From Thermoflexus hugenholtzii JAD2 (GTDB taxonomy: Bacteria; Chloroflexota; Anaerolineae; Thermoflexales; Thermoflexaceae): DNA of 64,000 nucleotides. This document shows, one piece after another, positions 48,705 to 57,725 of this stretch. Position 1 is the stretch's first letter, and each line of letters starts with the position of its first letter. Below the pieces are notes generated by a model. That model was given only the letters and a program-made list of their open reading frames with translations, made no database searches and had not been told where the DNA came from. The DNA lies in the NCBI RefSeq assembly GCF_900187885.1, contig NZ_FYEK01000020.1, positions 26,234 to 90,233 on the forward strand, given 5' to 3'. A program made the translations under genes and the position numbers.

Positions 48705-51344
48705 TCACGGGCGCCAGTCGACCGGTCGGGCTCCGGGGGGCCAAGGCGCCTCCCAGAGCCGCCACGTCCCGGGCTCCACCAGGCGGACGCTCCACAAGCC
48801 ATCCCAGCGCGGACGGAGAGCGAGCAGAAGAGGCTCTCGGGGGCTCCAGGCGATCTCCTTCACGTCCGCAAAAAGATGCCGCCCTTCCTTCCCGTCCGCT
48901 CGGAGCACCCAAACATCCCCATACCTTGGATCCGAAGAGGGAGCTAAGAAGGCGAGCCATTGTCCATCCGCGCTCCACGTGATCCCGGAGGGGATCGGAG
49001 GATAAGGCTCCGGCCGCGTCCAGAGCGGCAGCACCTGGGCCCAGCGTGTCCTCAGGTCCGTGATCACGATGGCGGATTGACTCTCGCGCTCTCGCCGCGC
49101 ATACACCGACCATGCCAGGCGGCGGCCATCCGGCGCCCAGGCCGGATGGGAGACGGAAACCCGCTGCCATCCATCCCAACGGGATGGAAACCACTCCAGG
49201 AGAATCAGGCCTTTCTCCCAGAGATAGAGCGCGGGGGTTTCGCCCCGCACATAAGCGATCGCTTGTCCATCCGGGCCGGGGGCAGCCGGACCGATCCCGC
49301 CCGCATCAGGATCCAGGATCCGGTAATCGGCGCCATCCCGACGGATGGCCGCGAGGGCGACACGGGGAGGTAAGGCGCTTGGGGACATCACCTCCAGGAT
49401 CAGCCACTCCGGGCGGGCCGGCCATTCATATACGGCCAGCACGGGCTCCGGAACCTCCCAGGTGAGGTTCCGGACGACGTTCCCCTGGAGATCCCACTGA
49501 TAGAGATCCGTATCCCGGATGCTCTCCATGAAACGACCGTCGGGGGAAAGCCGGATAGGCCGGAAGGGATCGATGGGGGGATCCGGCGGCCGGGCGAGGA
49601 GGCGCGCCCGGCCATCAGGATCGATCCGCCACAGCGCTCCTCCGCTCCAGTAAATCAGGCCCGCCGGAAGGCGCGCGGCGGTGAACGTCAGGCTCTCCCG
49701 CATCAGGAGAAAGGCGCTTCCCAGGTCCACGGCGCCGCGATCGGTATACCCCAGGCCGATCCCATGGAGGCCCGCGGCGATCCATGTTTCCTCCGCCGGT
49801 TCCCCGTCCCGCCGAACGTGAAGCGCCGGAAGCCCACTGGCCGACGTCGGAAGGGCCGTGCGCGGAGCCTCGCGGTGCAGGGCCCACTCCTCCAGGGTGC
49901 CGGTGATCGGGGAGCGATAGAGGATGCAGTCGATCCCCGGCGCCTCGCCGGGGGGCTGGCTCGCATAAAGAGGCGGGATGAACCGAACATGACGGCGCGC
50001 GTGTTCGTCCGGCGGAAGCTCCCGGGGGATCCAGCCCGGGGGATAGCGCACGGAGAGCGAGGCCTCCGGGATGTGGAGGACCGGCCAGGCCATGGGGTTC
50101 TCCCCCAGGAGGCCAGCGAACCCTGCGAAACTGCCTCCCGGCACGGTGAGCCAGATCAGCCGGCCCAGACGTTGCCACGGCTCCTCGCCCCCGCCCTCCC
50201 ATCCGATGAGGACGCGATCGCTCCGGCCGGAGGCCTCCGATCGCCATGCCAGCGGAAGCCAAACCGCGGTCTCAGCGTGCCACAGCCGGGGGGAGAAGAA
50301 CCTCCTATCCTCCCACCAGAGAGGCGGATCCCACCAGGGAAGCGAAGGCCCCTCTGCGCTGAAGACCGGCCGCGATCGATCCATCAGGTCGATGCGCAGC
50401 CATCCGCCGGGCCCCTTCCCACGATCCCCGGGCCGCATCAGGAGCAGGCGCCGGCCGTCCGGAGCCCAGATCGCCTCGCGCGGTCGCGGCGAGGGCACGA
50501 ACAGCCAGAAGGCCCCAGATTCCAGGTCCAGAAGATGGAGCCCGGACCGATCCTCATCGGCCTCCGCATCCAACAGGATCGCCAGATCCCGTCCGGTAGG
50601 CGAGGGAAGGAGGCGGATCCGAGCCCTCTCCGGCGAGCGGGACTCCACCGGCAGGGAAGACGAGCGGATCTGTTCCGTGATCGGATCCAGCTGATGGAGG
50701 GTCCACCGGCCGTCGGCGTCATACGCGACAAAGGCGAGGCGCCCATCCGGCATCATTGTCAGGCTGTGGATCGCCCGGACCCGGCTGGTCGGATCGAAGC
50801 AAAGATCCGAATCCCGTCCTCCGGATTCCGGATCCAGGCGGGCCAGACAGAAGGGGCGTTCCGCCGGGACGAACCACAGCCGGAGGGATCCCATCGCCAG
50901 TGTCCATGCCATCCCTCCTGCGCCCGCGAGCCGGAGCTCCGGGAAGCGGTGGCGCTCTCCTGCCTGGGGGAAGAGCAGATCGAGCAGGAGATGCTCCGGC
51001 CGGGCCGGATCCGGCCGGACCAGGGCGAGGAACCGCTGATCCGGCGACCATAAGCCCGCGATGGCCTCTCGATCGACCCGCCACAGGGTCTCCCCTTCCG
51101 GATCCGTCACCCAGAGGCCATCGGTGCGGGGCCAGACAATGGGCCCAAGAGGAGAGGGTAGCGGTTCTGTGAGGCGGAGGAACGGAGCGGGCAGGGTGGA
51201 CGGGCTTGACATAGGGAGCGGCGCAGTGGGTGGAGCGGTGGGGGTCGGGATCGATGACAGGGGAGAGGACCTGCTCCGGCACAGGCTCAGGAGGAGCAGG
51301 CTTGCAAGCCCCAGAGGGATCCACGCGGGTCGCACCGGTTTCAT
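48705..51344 (-). CDS. lipoprotein-like beta-propeller protein
   Basis: This 879-residue protein has an N-terminal hydrophobic signal with a lipobox-like LSLC (Cys about 22), a Pro/Thr/Ser-rich linker to about 50, and a long region of TolB/WD40-type blades. Blade motifs recur, such as WSPDQRFLALV, WAPDGRRLLLM, LSPDGRFMESI, WAPDGRRLAWS and WSADGQWLAFL. A propeller of this kind outside the cytoplasm often binds a ligand or partner. The ATG overlaps the kinase stop by four bases (ATGA), so the two are translated together and may sense together. Confidence 0.78.
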   Translation of the reverse strand: MKPVRPAWIPLGLASLLLLSLCRSRSSPLSSIPTPTAPPTAPLPMSSPSTLPAPFLRLTEPLPSPLGPIVWPRTDGLWVTDPEGETLWRVDREAIAGLWSPDQRFLALVRPDPARPEHLLLDLLFPQAGERHRFPELRLAGAGGMAWTLAMGSLRLWFVPAERPFCLARLDPESGGRDSDLCFDPTSRVRAIHSLTMMPDGRLAFVAYDADGRWTLHQLDPITEQIRSSSLPVESRSPERARIRLLPSPTGRDLAILLDAEADEDRSGLHLLDLESGAFWLFVPSPRPREAIWAPDGRRLLLMRPGDRGKGPGGWLRIDLMDRSRPVFSAEGPSLPWWDPPLWWEDRRFFSPRLWHAETAVWLPLAWRSEASGRSDRVLIGWEGGGEEPWQRLGRLIWLTVPGGSFAGFAGLLGENPMAWPVLHIPEASLSVRYPPGWIPRELPPDEHARRHVRFIPPLYASQPPGEAPGIDCILYRSPITGTLEEWALHREAPRTALPTSASGLPALHVRRDGEPAEETWIAAGLHGIGLGYTDRGAVDLGSAFLLMRESLTFTAARLPAGLIYWSGGALWRIDPDGRARLLARPPDPPIDPFRPIRLSPDGRFMESIRDTDLYQWDLQGNVVRNLTWEVPEPVLAVYEWPARPEWLILEVMSPSALPPRVALAAIRRDGADYRILDPDAGGIGPAAPGPDGQAIAYVRGETPALYLWEKGLILLEWFPSRWDGWQRVSVSHPAWAPDGRRLAWSVYARRERESQSAIVITDLRTRWAQVLPLWTRPEPYPPIPSGITWSADGQWLAFLAPSSDPRYGDVWVLRADGKEGRHLFADVKEIAWSPREPLLLALRPRWDGLWSVRLVEPGTWRLWEAPWPPGARPVDWRP

Positions 51345-54124
51345 CCGTAGGACTTTTCTCCGCTCGGCTGCTGTGCGGAATCCGCCGCGGGCAGGGTGAA
51401 CCAGAAGGTGCTGCCACGCCCCGGCGCGCTCTCCACGCCCACCTCCCCGCCCAGTTTCTCGACGATCATCCGCACGATGGAGAGCCCCAAGCCATGGCTT
51501 CCCGGCCGTCGATCCCGAACCCCGAAGGGAGTGAAGAGCCGGGCCTGCTCCTCCGGTGGGATCCCCGGCCCGTTATCTTTCACCCAGAACCGGAGCATGC
51601 CGTTCGGAAGGCGATCGGCCCCCAGAACCACGTGGGGAGGCTGCCCGCCGTATCGCAGGGCATTGCTCAGGTAATTCGCCCATACTTCTTCAAGCCATGG
51701 ACCATATCCGAGGGCGGTCGGCCAGGACTCCGGCAGATGGATGCGGGCACCAGTCTCTGCGATCAGAGGGGCCAGTCGATCCAGGACTTCCTTCACAATC
51801 GCTTCCATAGCCACCGGTCCGCGAGGGACCTCCGTGTAGCGGACGCTGGCCAGCAGCAGGAACTCTTCGATCATTCGATGCATTTTCTTTCCCACCCGCT
51901 GGATCCAGCGCAGATGCTCTCGGAGCTCTTCTGCGGATAGTGTGTTCAGATCCTTCTCCAGGAACTCTGTTGCCCCTATGATGATGCCCAGAGGCTGTTT
52001 GAGGTCGTGAGCCGCCATATGGGCGAAGGCCTCCAGGTCCTGGTTCAGCCGGCTCAGCTCCTCCCGGTGCCGCCGCTCCTCCTCCAGCCATCGCGCCCGC
52101 TCCAGCGCAACGGCCACCGAGTTCACAAAGGGCATGACCAGCCGGAGATGGTCCTCGCGGAAAAAGCCAGGCTCGTGGCTGTCCAGCGCCAGCATTCCGA
52201 TCACTCGATCCTGAGCGATGAGGGGGATCCCCATCCACGATCGGATGAGGGCATGCGGAGGCTCCGGGAAGACGGGATACTCCGCCGGCGCGTCCGGAAG
52301 GATCAGAGGCCTTCGCTCGAGGACGACCCGCGTGTTCGGGTTATCCCCAGGGATGGGGAACCGGAAGCCCAGGATGGACTCCGGGAGGCCGCTCTGCCCG
52401 ACGATCTCGAGATATCCCTCCCGAAGCCACTGGACCGAAGCGCTGTCATAGGGGATGAGGGTGCGGAGTTGCTCCAGGATACGCTGGAGCATCTCGGCCA
52501 GAGTGGGAGCTTCCACCACCGCGGCGATGGCCTGCCGGAGGATTTCTGCTTCCCGCCAGCGGGCCTGGGCCTCCTCCAGGGAGCGCGCTTTGGCGATCGC
52601 CAGGGCGACGATGCGCGCCATGATCTCCCCCCGGGCGATCTCCTCATTGGTGAACCGGTGAGGGGTATTGTAGGCGATCAGGAGGCCCCCCAACCACGTC
52701 CCTCCGGCGATGAGCGGGAGGGCCAGCAGGGATCGAGTGGGGAACTGCGCCGCGATGTGGGGGCTGAGATAAGGGGTGTTGAACACATCCTCGATGGGAA
52801 GGGGGCGGCCAGCCCGTAAGGCGGATTCCGTAGCCGTGAGCTCCCCGGGCTGGGGCCGCAAGGTGGGGTAGATCTCGCGCAAGGGGCCATAGGCCGCCAT
52901 AGGGATGGTTTGTCTGGATCGTTCATCCCACTGCGTGATAAAGCAACCGTCGGCCCCGATGATGCCCCCCAGGCGATCGGCCAGCACCTGCAGCATGGAC
53001 CGAAGATCCTGCGACTCCAGAGCGGCCCCCAGGACCTCATAAAGGGAGCGCAGGAACCGCTCCCGATCCTCCAGGGTGATCTCCATCTCCCGGCGGTGGG
53101 TGATGTCCCGGAGTGTGAGCGCCCAGCCCATCACCCGGCCGCGTCGATCCTGCACTGCTGAGATCTGCAGCTCATAAAAGCGCCGTGCTTCCCCCTCCCC
53201 CAGAACGATCTCCTCCCGGGTCTCGGTCGCTTCTTGGAGACGGGCCGTCAGATCCGGCCATAGGGCGAGGATCTCCCGGGCAGGTCGTCCCAGCGCTCGA
53301 TCCCGATCCAGCCCCAGCATGCGGGCGGCTGCCGGGTTGAGATCGACGAGGCGGTGGGAGGCGTCCAGGACGATCAGCCCATCCGCCATGTTCTCAATGA
53401 TGGTTTCGTGGGCGATCGGCGCGATGTCTAAGAGCCTGAACCGGTAAGCCCCCCAGGCCAGGGCGAGCCCGCCCACGATGAAGCCATAAGGGGTGAAATC
53501 GAACGTCACAGTGGGGAAGGGGTTTAGGAGGGCCGTTAACCCGTTGGCGGCCCATGGCGCTATGACGCTGAGCACCATCATCCCGGCCTGACCCCGATAG
53601 GGAAAAGGGCGGCGACGCAGGAATCGCAGGAACAGGATCGTGGCCAAGAGCAGCGCGCTGTAGGCGTATGCCACATGGATGTAAAACCAGGCCCCATGGA
53701 TAACGGCAAGGCGGGGGAAGGGGCCTTGCCAGTCCAGGGCCACGGACGACCAGATCCACCCGTGTTGCTCGTTTGTCCAGGCCAGCCCCAGCGTCAGCAG
53801 GGGCTCCAGGGCCAGCCATCCCAGGCGCCGGGGGGAGGTCCAGCGCTCATGGCCTGTGTAGTGAAGGGCGACAATCAACCATACGGTGGGGATGAAGGCG
53901 ATCCCGAGGTATTGGGCTTTGGCCCAGAAGACTTTCTCTGTTAGGCTGGCCCGGGAGAGCTCGAGGGCATACCCAGAGGTCCAGAGAGCGATCAACAGTT
54001 GCATGGCGCAAAGGGCCACCGCTCCGGGGGCTGGCCGGGCCCGCCAGGCGTAGCCAGCCAGTCCGAGGGCGATCAGGGTAGCTCCAAGCAGAGAGAATAT
54101 GTATAACACGCCTGGCCCAGACAT
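51341..54124 (-). CDS. multi-domain membrane sensor histidine kinase
   Basis: This 927-residue kinase has an N-terminal seven-helix region of the 7TM histidine-kinase type (about 1-225). A PAS domain follows (about 230-355, IIENMADGLIVLDASHRLVDLN), then two GAF domains (about 375-530 and 545-690). The HisKA H-box is HMAAHDLKQPLGII near residue 700, and the HATPase has N-box EVWANYLSNALRYG, VKDNGPGIPPEEQARLF and SHGLGLSIVRMIVEKLGG. No response regulator gene is in the window. The ATG at 54124 is preferred to the TTG at 54130. Confidence 0.88.
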   Translation of the reverse strand: MSGPGVLYIFSLLGATLIALGLAGYAWRARPAPGAVALCAMQLLIALWTSGYALELSRASLTEKVFWAKAQYLGIAFIPTVWLIVALHYTGHERWTSPRRLGWLALEPLLTLGLAWTNEQHGWIWSSVALDWQGPFPRLAVIHGAWFYIHVAYAYSALLLATILFLRFLRRRPFPYRGQAGMMVLSVIAPWAANGLTALLNPFPTVTFDFTPYGFIVGGLALAWGAYRFRLLDIAPIAHETIIENMADGLIVLDASHRLVDLNPAAARMLGLDRDRALGRPAREILALWPDLTARLQEATETREEIVLGEGEARRFYELQISAVQDRRGRVMGWALTLRDITHRREMEITLEDRERFLRSLYEVLGAALESQDLRSMLQVLADRLGGIIGADGCFITQWDERSRQTIPMAAYGPLREIYPTLRPQPGELTATESALRAGRPLPIEDVFNTPYLSPHIAAQFPTRSLLALPLIAGGTWLGGLLIAYNTPHRFTNEEIARGEIMARIVALAIAKARSLEEAQARWREAEILRQAIAAVVEAPTLAEMLQRILEQLRTLIPYDSASVQWLREGYLEIVGQSGLPESILGFRFPIPGDNPNTRVVLERRPLILPDAPAEYPVFPEPPHALIRSWMGIPLIAQDRVIGMLALDSHEPGFFREDHLRLVMPFVNSVAVALERARWLEEERRHREELSRLNQDLEAFAHMAAHDLKQPLGIIIGATEFLEKDLNTLSAEELREHLRWIQRVGKKMHRMIEEFLLLASVRYTEVPRGPVAMEAIVKEVLDRLAPLIAETGARIHLPESWPTALGYGPWLEEVWANYLSNALRYGGQPPHVVLGADRLPNGMLRFWVKDNGPGIPPEEQARLFTPFGVRDRRPGSHGLGLSIVRMIVEKLGGEVGVESAPGRGSTFWFTLPAADSAQQPSGEKSYG

Positions 54125-54421
54125 GGGCAAGATCCCCCATCTCTTCCAGAGGGGTAACCGCCCACTCAGCTGCTCACTACTGTATGATGATTAGAAGTCA
54201 ACCCTCTTGGGCGCTTTCGCGCTATGCTTCTATCTGCTTGGACCCTTTTGCCGGACCGGTCGGTAAAGGCCTATGGTGGATGACTTCGTCAGCGAGGAAC
54301 AGAAGGGCGACCCCCCGATATGCGGGATTGCCAGAAAGACCTAACCATACCTTTCCGATTCCATTGTAACTCTGATCCTGTCGTAGCAATATGTCCCGCC
54401 AGAATTCGGAGCCGTCCGGAG
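54125..54421. other. gap between the kinase gene and the tRNA terminator; no gene seen
   Basis: No credible gene is present in these 297 bases. On the minus strand TTGACT near 54195 could be a -35 box for the kinase, but no matching -10 is at the right distance. Short open frames here lack ribosome sites and family similarity. Confidence 0.5.
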
Positions 54422-54459
54422 AAAAGCCTGCGCCCCGGGGTTGCCTCCCCGGGGCGCAG
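54422..54459 (-). terminator. terminator of the tRNA-Lys gene
   Basis: CTGCGCCCCGGGG (54428-54440 on the plus strand) pairs perfectly over 13 bp with 54447-54459. On the minus strand it is followed by GGCTTTTC. Confidence 0.85.
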
Positions 54460-54464
54460 CGAGG

Positions 54465-54537
54465 TGGGCCGTGCAGGACTCGAACCTGCAACCTTGGGAT
54501 TAAGAGTCCCCTGCTCTACCCGTTGAGCTAACGGCCC
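54465..54537 (-). tRNA. tRNA-Lys (anticodon CTT)
   Basis: The 73-base minus-strand sequence folds as a tRNA. The acceptor GGGCCGT pairs with ACGGCCC, the D arm is GCTC/GAGC, the anticodon loop CTCTTAA carries CTT at 34-36, and the T arm is GCAGG-TTCGAGT-CCTGC. The discriminator is A. CCA is not encoded, so it must be added after transcription. The T loop TTCGAGT is standard. Confidence 0.96.
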
Positions 54538-54551
54538 ACGTCCACTTCTAA

Positions 54552-54580
54552 AGTATAGCCAGGGCTCCATGGGCTGTCAA
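54552..54580 (-). promoter_or_regulatory. consensus promoter of tRNA-Lys
   Basis: On the minus strand TTGACA (54580 to 54575) and TATACT (54557 to 54552) are 17 bases apart, just before the tRNA. The -35 box lies at the edge of repeat copy 1. Confidence 0.88.
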
Positions 54581-54767
54581 GGCGGAGCGACCCGGGCGGC
54601 CTCCGCGTGGAGACAGAACCTTGAACGGGTGTGGTCATCTTCTTAGGACTTATGCCGTCGACAGGACATGCCCTCAGGTAGGGGCGACCGGCCGGTCGCC
54701 CGTCAAGGTGGATCGACCCAGGCGGTCTCCACAGGAAGACAGGACCTTGAACAGGCGCGGCCATCCT
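54576..54767. repeat. 66-base direct repeat pair in the tRNA - ybaK gap
   Basis: Copy 1 (54576-54641) and copy 2 (54702-54767) share a pattern beginning GTCAAGG, with CGACCC, GGCGG, AGACAG and CCTTGAAC at matching places; about three quarters of positions agree. The offset is 126 bases. Copy 1 supplies the tRNA -35 box on the minus strand. Copy 2 contains the TTGAAC of the ybaK promoter on the plus strand. A 20-base perfect palindrome, GGGCGACCGGCCGGTCGCCC (54682-54701), lies directly before copy 2. Confidence 0.85.
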
Positions 54768-54774
54768 TTAAAAT
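54747..54774 (+). promoter_or_regulatory. promoter of the ybaK-like/tsaD pair
   Basis: TTGAAC (54747-54752) and TAAAAT (54769-54774) are 16 bases apart, about 36 bases before the start of the editing-domain gene. Confidence 0.65.
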
Positions 54775-54810
54775 GAGACCATAGCGCAAATCCAACCGGG
54801 GGAAGGATCG

Positions 54811-55332
54811 ATGTCGGAACGGGGTCCACAGGATGTGCAGGCGTTCCTGGATCAGCATCTCCCTGGGACCCGGGTGCGGGTGCTGGAGCAGAGCACGGCG
54901 ACGGCCCTGGAGGCCGCGGCGGCGGTCGGGTGCCCCCTGGGCGCCATCGTGAAGTCCCTCCTCTTCCTGGCCGATGGGGACCCACGGCTGGTGCTGGTGG
55001 CCGGGGATCGAAAGGCCGATCAGCGCCTCCTCGCGGGGCTGTGGGGGATCTCCCGCAAGCGCATCCGCATCGCGGACCCCGGGACGGTGCAACAGGTGAC
55101 CGGATTCGAGGTGGGCGCGGTGCCTCCCGTCGCCCACGTCACGTCCCTGCCGGTCTGGATCGATGCCTCCCTCGCCCGTTATGAGACCCTGTGGGCTGCC
55201 GCTGGAGCGCGCAACGCCCTCTTCCCCATCACCTTCGCGGACCTGGTCCGGATCACCGGCGGGACGGTTGCCACGTTCACGGTGGAGGATCGCCCGGCGG
55301 AGCAGGCGCCCGATGCGGATCCTGGCCATTGA
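54811..55332 (+). CDS. YbaK/EbsC-type aminoacyl-tRNA editing protein
   Basis: This 173-residue protein is a free-standing aminoacyl-tRNA deacylase domain of the YbaK family. It has VGCPLGAIVKSLLFLADGDPRLVLVAGDRK, the DP-x-TVQQVTGFEVGAVPPVAH core and the IDASLARYETLWAAAGA segment. These proteins hydrolyse mischarged tRNA such as Cys- or Ala-tRNA(Pro). Its end overlaps tsaD by 20 bases, so both genes of tRNA quality or modification share one transcript. Confidence 0.88.
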   Translation: MSERGPQDVQAFLDQHLPGTRVRVLEQSTATALEAAAAVGCPLGAIVKSLLFLADGDPRLVLVAGDRKADQRLLAGLWGISRKRIRIADPGTVQQVTGFEVGAVPPVAHVTSLPVWIDASLARYETLWAAAGARNALFPITFADLVRITGGTVATFTVEDRPAEQAPDADPGH

Positions 55333-56317
55333 GACCTCGTGCGATGAGACGGCGGCGGCGGTGGTGGAGGACGGCCGGGTCCTGCGCAGCCACGTGGTGG
55401 CCTCCCAGGCTGCCTTCCACGCCAAATACGGTGGCATCTTCCCGGAGCTCGCCGCCCGCATGCATGTCGAGGCCATCGTCCCGGTCACCCGCGAGGCCCT
55501 CTCTCAGGCTGGCCTCTCATGGGAGGCCATCGACGCCATCGCCGTGACCTACGGGCCCGGCCTGCCCGGCTCGCTGGTGGTTGGGGTGAGCTTCGCCAAA
55601 GCCCTGGCCTTCGCCCGTCGCAAACCCCTTATCGCCGTCAACCACCTGGAAGGCCACCTCTACGCCCACCGCCTCCGGGTGGAGGGGAACCCCCCAGAGG
55701 ACCTCCCCACGCCCTTCCTGGCTCTGATTGTCTCCGGCGGCCACACCGAGCTCATCTGGGCCCGGGATCTCCTGGATCACCGCCGGGTGGGCTGGACCAT
55801 CGACGATGCCGCGGGGGAGGCCTTCGACAAGGTCGCCCGGCTCCTGGGCCTGGGGTTCCCTGGCGGGCCCGCCATCGAGCGGATCGCCCGGGAAGGAGAT
55901 CCCCAAGCTTTCCCCTTCCCCGCTTTGCCGAAGGTCGACGATCCCCTCTGGTTCAGCTTCAGCGGGCTGAAGACCGCAGTCCTGCGGGCCGTGGAGCGGT
56001 TCCAGGGACAGCCCCTCCCGGTGGCTGATCTGGCGGCTTCCTTCCAGGCGGCGGTGGTCGAGCAGCTGGTGACGAAGACGCTGGAAGCGCTGCGCCGCTA
56101 CGAAGCCCGGGCGATCCTGATCTCCGGCGGAGTCTCCGCCAACCAGCTGCTCCGATCCGAGATGGCCCGCCGCGCCCCTGTCCCGGTGGTGGCTCCTCCA
56201 CCCTGGTTGTGCACGGACAACGCGGCGATGATCGGCGCCGCCGCGGAGCTCCATGCCCGGGCCGGCCGCTTCGCCTCCCTCGATTTGGAGGTGGACCCCG
56301 ATGCGAAGATTGGGTAG
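55313..56317 (+). CDS. tsaD: tRNA N6-adenosine threonylcarbamoyltransferase
   Basis: This 334-residue enzyme forms t6A at position 37 of ANN-decoding tRNAs. It has ILAIETSCDETAAAVVEDGR, the metal site in HVEAIVPV and NHLEGHLYAH, SGGHTELIW, DDAAGEAFDKVARLLGLGFPGGPAIERIA and the C-terminal LISGGVSANQLLR with CTDNAAMIGAAA. The ATG at 55313 gives the normal N-terminus. Its start lies inside the end of the editing-domain gene. Confidence 0.95.
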   Translation: MRILAIETSCDETAAAVVEDGRVLRSHVVASQAAFHAKYGGIFPELAARMHVEAIVPVTREALSQAGLSWEAIDAIAVTYGPGLPGSLVVGVSFAKALAFARRKPLIAVNHLEGHLYAHRLRVEGNPPEDLPTPFLALIVSGGHTELIWARDLLDHRRVGWTIDDAAGEAFDKVARLLGLGFPGGPAIERIAREGDPQAFPFPALPKVDDPLWFSFSGLKTAVLRAVERFQGQPLPVADLAASFQAAVVEQLVTKTLEALRRYEARAILISGGVSANQLLRSEMARRAPVPVVAPPPWLCTDNAAMIGAAAELHARAGRFASLDLEVDPDAKIG

Positions 56318-56378
56318 GCCCTTCAGGTCACGGGCGCGGCCGCCTTTGAGATCGGAGCCTCCTGCTACGAACCAGCGG

Positions 56379-56384
56379 TATAAT
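56379..56384 (+). promoter_or_regulatory. possible moeA -10 element
   Basis: TATAAT (56379-56384) lies 47 bases before the moeA start; no good -35 is seen. Confidence 0.4.
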
Positions 56385-56431
56385 CCCGGGGGAGGCCAGC
56401 GATGATGGGAGCCTCAGGTGGAGGAACATAG

Positions 56432-57712
56432 ATGCTCCAGATCCAGGAGTGGGTGCCTGTGGAGGAGGCCCGCCGGCTGATCCTAAGGGAGTTCCATCCG
56501 TTGCCACCGGAATCGGTGCCTCTCTCTCAAGCCCTCGGGCGGATCCTGGCAGAGGATGTGCAAGCGGAAGTGGATCTGCCTCCTTTCCCGAACTCCGCCA
56601 TGGACGGCTACGCGGTCCGCGCGGAGGACGTCCGGACGGCGAGCCGGGAGCGGCCGGTCCGATTGCGGGTGCGGGGGGAGGCCGCGGCGGGCCGTCCGTT
56701 CCCCAGCGGGGTGGAGCCCGGGACGGCGGTGCGCATCGCCACCGGGGCCCTGCTCCCCAGCGGGGCGGATGCGGTGATCCCGGTGGAGGACACGGATGAT
56801 GCGGGCGGGCCGGGCCGTCCTCTTCCTCCGGAGATCGCCGTGTTCCGGCCGGCGCAGCCCGGGCAGTTCATCCGCCCGGCCGGCGAGGATGTGGCCCGGG
56901 GGACGGTGGCGCTGGAGCGGGGGACGATCCTGACCCCAGGCGCCTTGGCCCTTCTGGCTGCCCTGGGACGTCTGGAGGTGCCCGTCCATCGCCGGCCGCG
57001 GGTGGCAGTGCTGGCCATCGGCGACGAGCTGATCGAGCCGGGCCGTCCGCTTCCCCCGGGCTGCATTTACGAAACCAACCGGACGGCCCTGGCAGCCCAG
57101 GCGGTGGAGGCGGGGGCGGAGCCCTTGCTGTTGGGGATCGCTCGGGACGATCCGGAGGATCTGCAGCGGTTGCTGGACGAAGCGGCCGCTCACCATCCGG
57201 ATCTCATCCTCTCCTCCGCGGGCGCCTCCGTCGGCGCTTACGACTGGGTGAAGGAGGTGGTCCAGCGACACGGGGAGCTCCGGCTCTGGAAGGTGCGCAT
57301 CCGCCCGGGGAAGCCCTTCGCCTTCGGCCACTACCGGGGCATCCCCTTCTTCGGTCTGCCTGGGAACCCGGTCTCCGCGATGATCACCTTCGACCAGTTC
57401 GTCCGGCCGGTCCTGCGCCGGATGGGCGGTCACCCCCGCTGGGAACGGCCCCGCATCCCGGTGCGCCTGGCCGAGCCGATCTCCAGCGACGGCCGGGAGA
57501 CGTATTTCCGCGCGCGCATTTTCTATGAGGATGGCCAGTTCTGGGCCCGCCTCAGCGGGCTGCAGGGCTCTCATATCTTGAGCGCCATGGCGCGAGCGAA
57601 CGGCCTGGTGATCCTCCCGGAGGGAGTGCCGGCGCTCCCGGCGGGGGCGACGGCGATGGCGGAGGTGTGGGTGGATCTCCAGGATCTGATGAGCGCATCC
57701 GGAACCCCGTAA
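56432..57712 (+). CDS. moeA: molybdopterin molybdenumtransferase
   Basis: This 426-residue protein inserts molybdenum into molybdopterin-AMP. It has the MoeA segments LPPFPNSAMDGYAVRA, RIATGALLPSGADAVIPVED, GDELIEPGRPLPPGCIYETN, SSAGASVGAYDWVKEVV and FGLPGNPVSAMITF. GGAGGAACATAG precedes the ATG. No molybdoenzyme gene is near. Confidence 0.94.
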   Translation: MLQIQEWVPVEEARRLILREFHPLPPESVPLSQALGRILAEDVQAEVDLPPFPNSAMDGYAVRAEDVRTASRERPVRLRVRGEAAAGRPFPSGVEPGTAVRIATGALLPSGADAVIPVEDTDDAGGPGRPLPPEIAVFRPAQPGQFIRPAGEDVARGTVALERGTILTPGALALLAALGRLEVPVHRRPRVAVLAIGDELIEPGRPLPPGCIYETNRTALAAQAVEAGAEPLLLGIARDDPEDLQRLLDEAAAHHPDLILSSAGASVGAYDWVKEVVQRHGELRLWKVRIRPGKPFAFGHYRGIPFFGLPGNPVSAMITFDQFVRPVLRRMGGHPRWERPRIPVRLAEPISSDGRETYFRARIFYEDGQFWARLSGLQGSHILSAMARANGLVILPEGVPALPAGATAMAEVWVDLQDLMSASGTP

Positions 57713-57725
57713 GGAGAGGCCTTCG

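Noticed and set aside
48619..49194. Extension of the 134-residue coiled-coil protein to 326 residues
   Set aside because: The added part is a shadow of the propeller gene in another frame; the start at 48618 fits better.
49764..51053. 429-residue open frame on the plus strand
   Set aside because: Antisense to the propeller gene, no family signal.
54184..54369. 61-residue open frame on the plus strand
   Set aside because: No ribosome site, no homology pattern, unlike local codon use.
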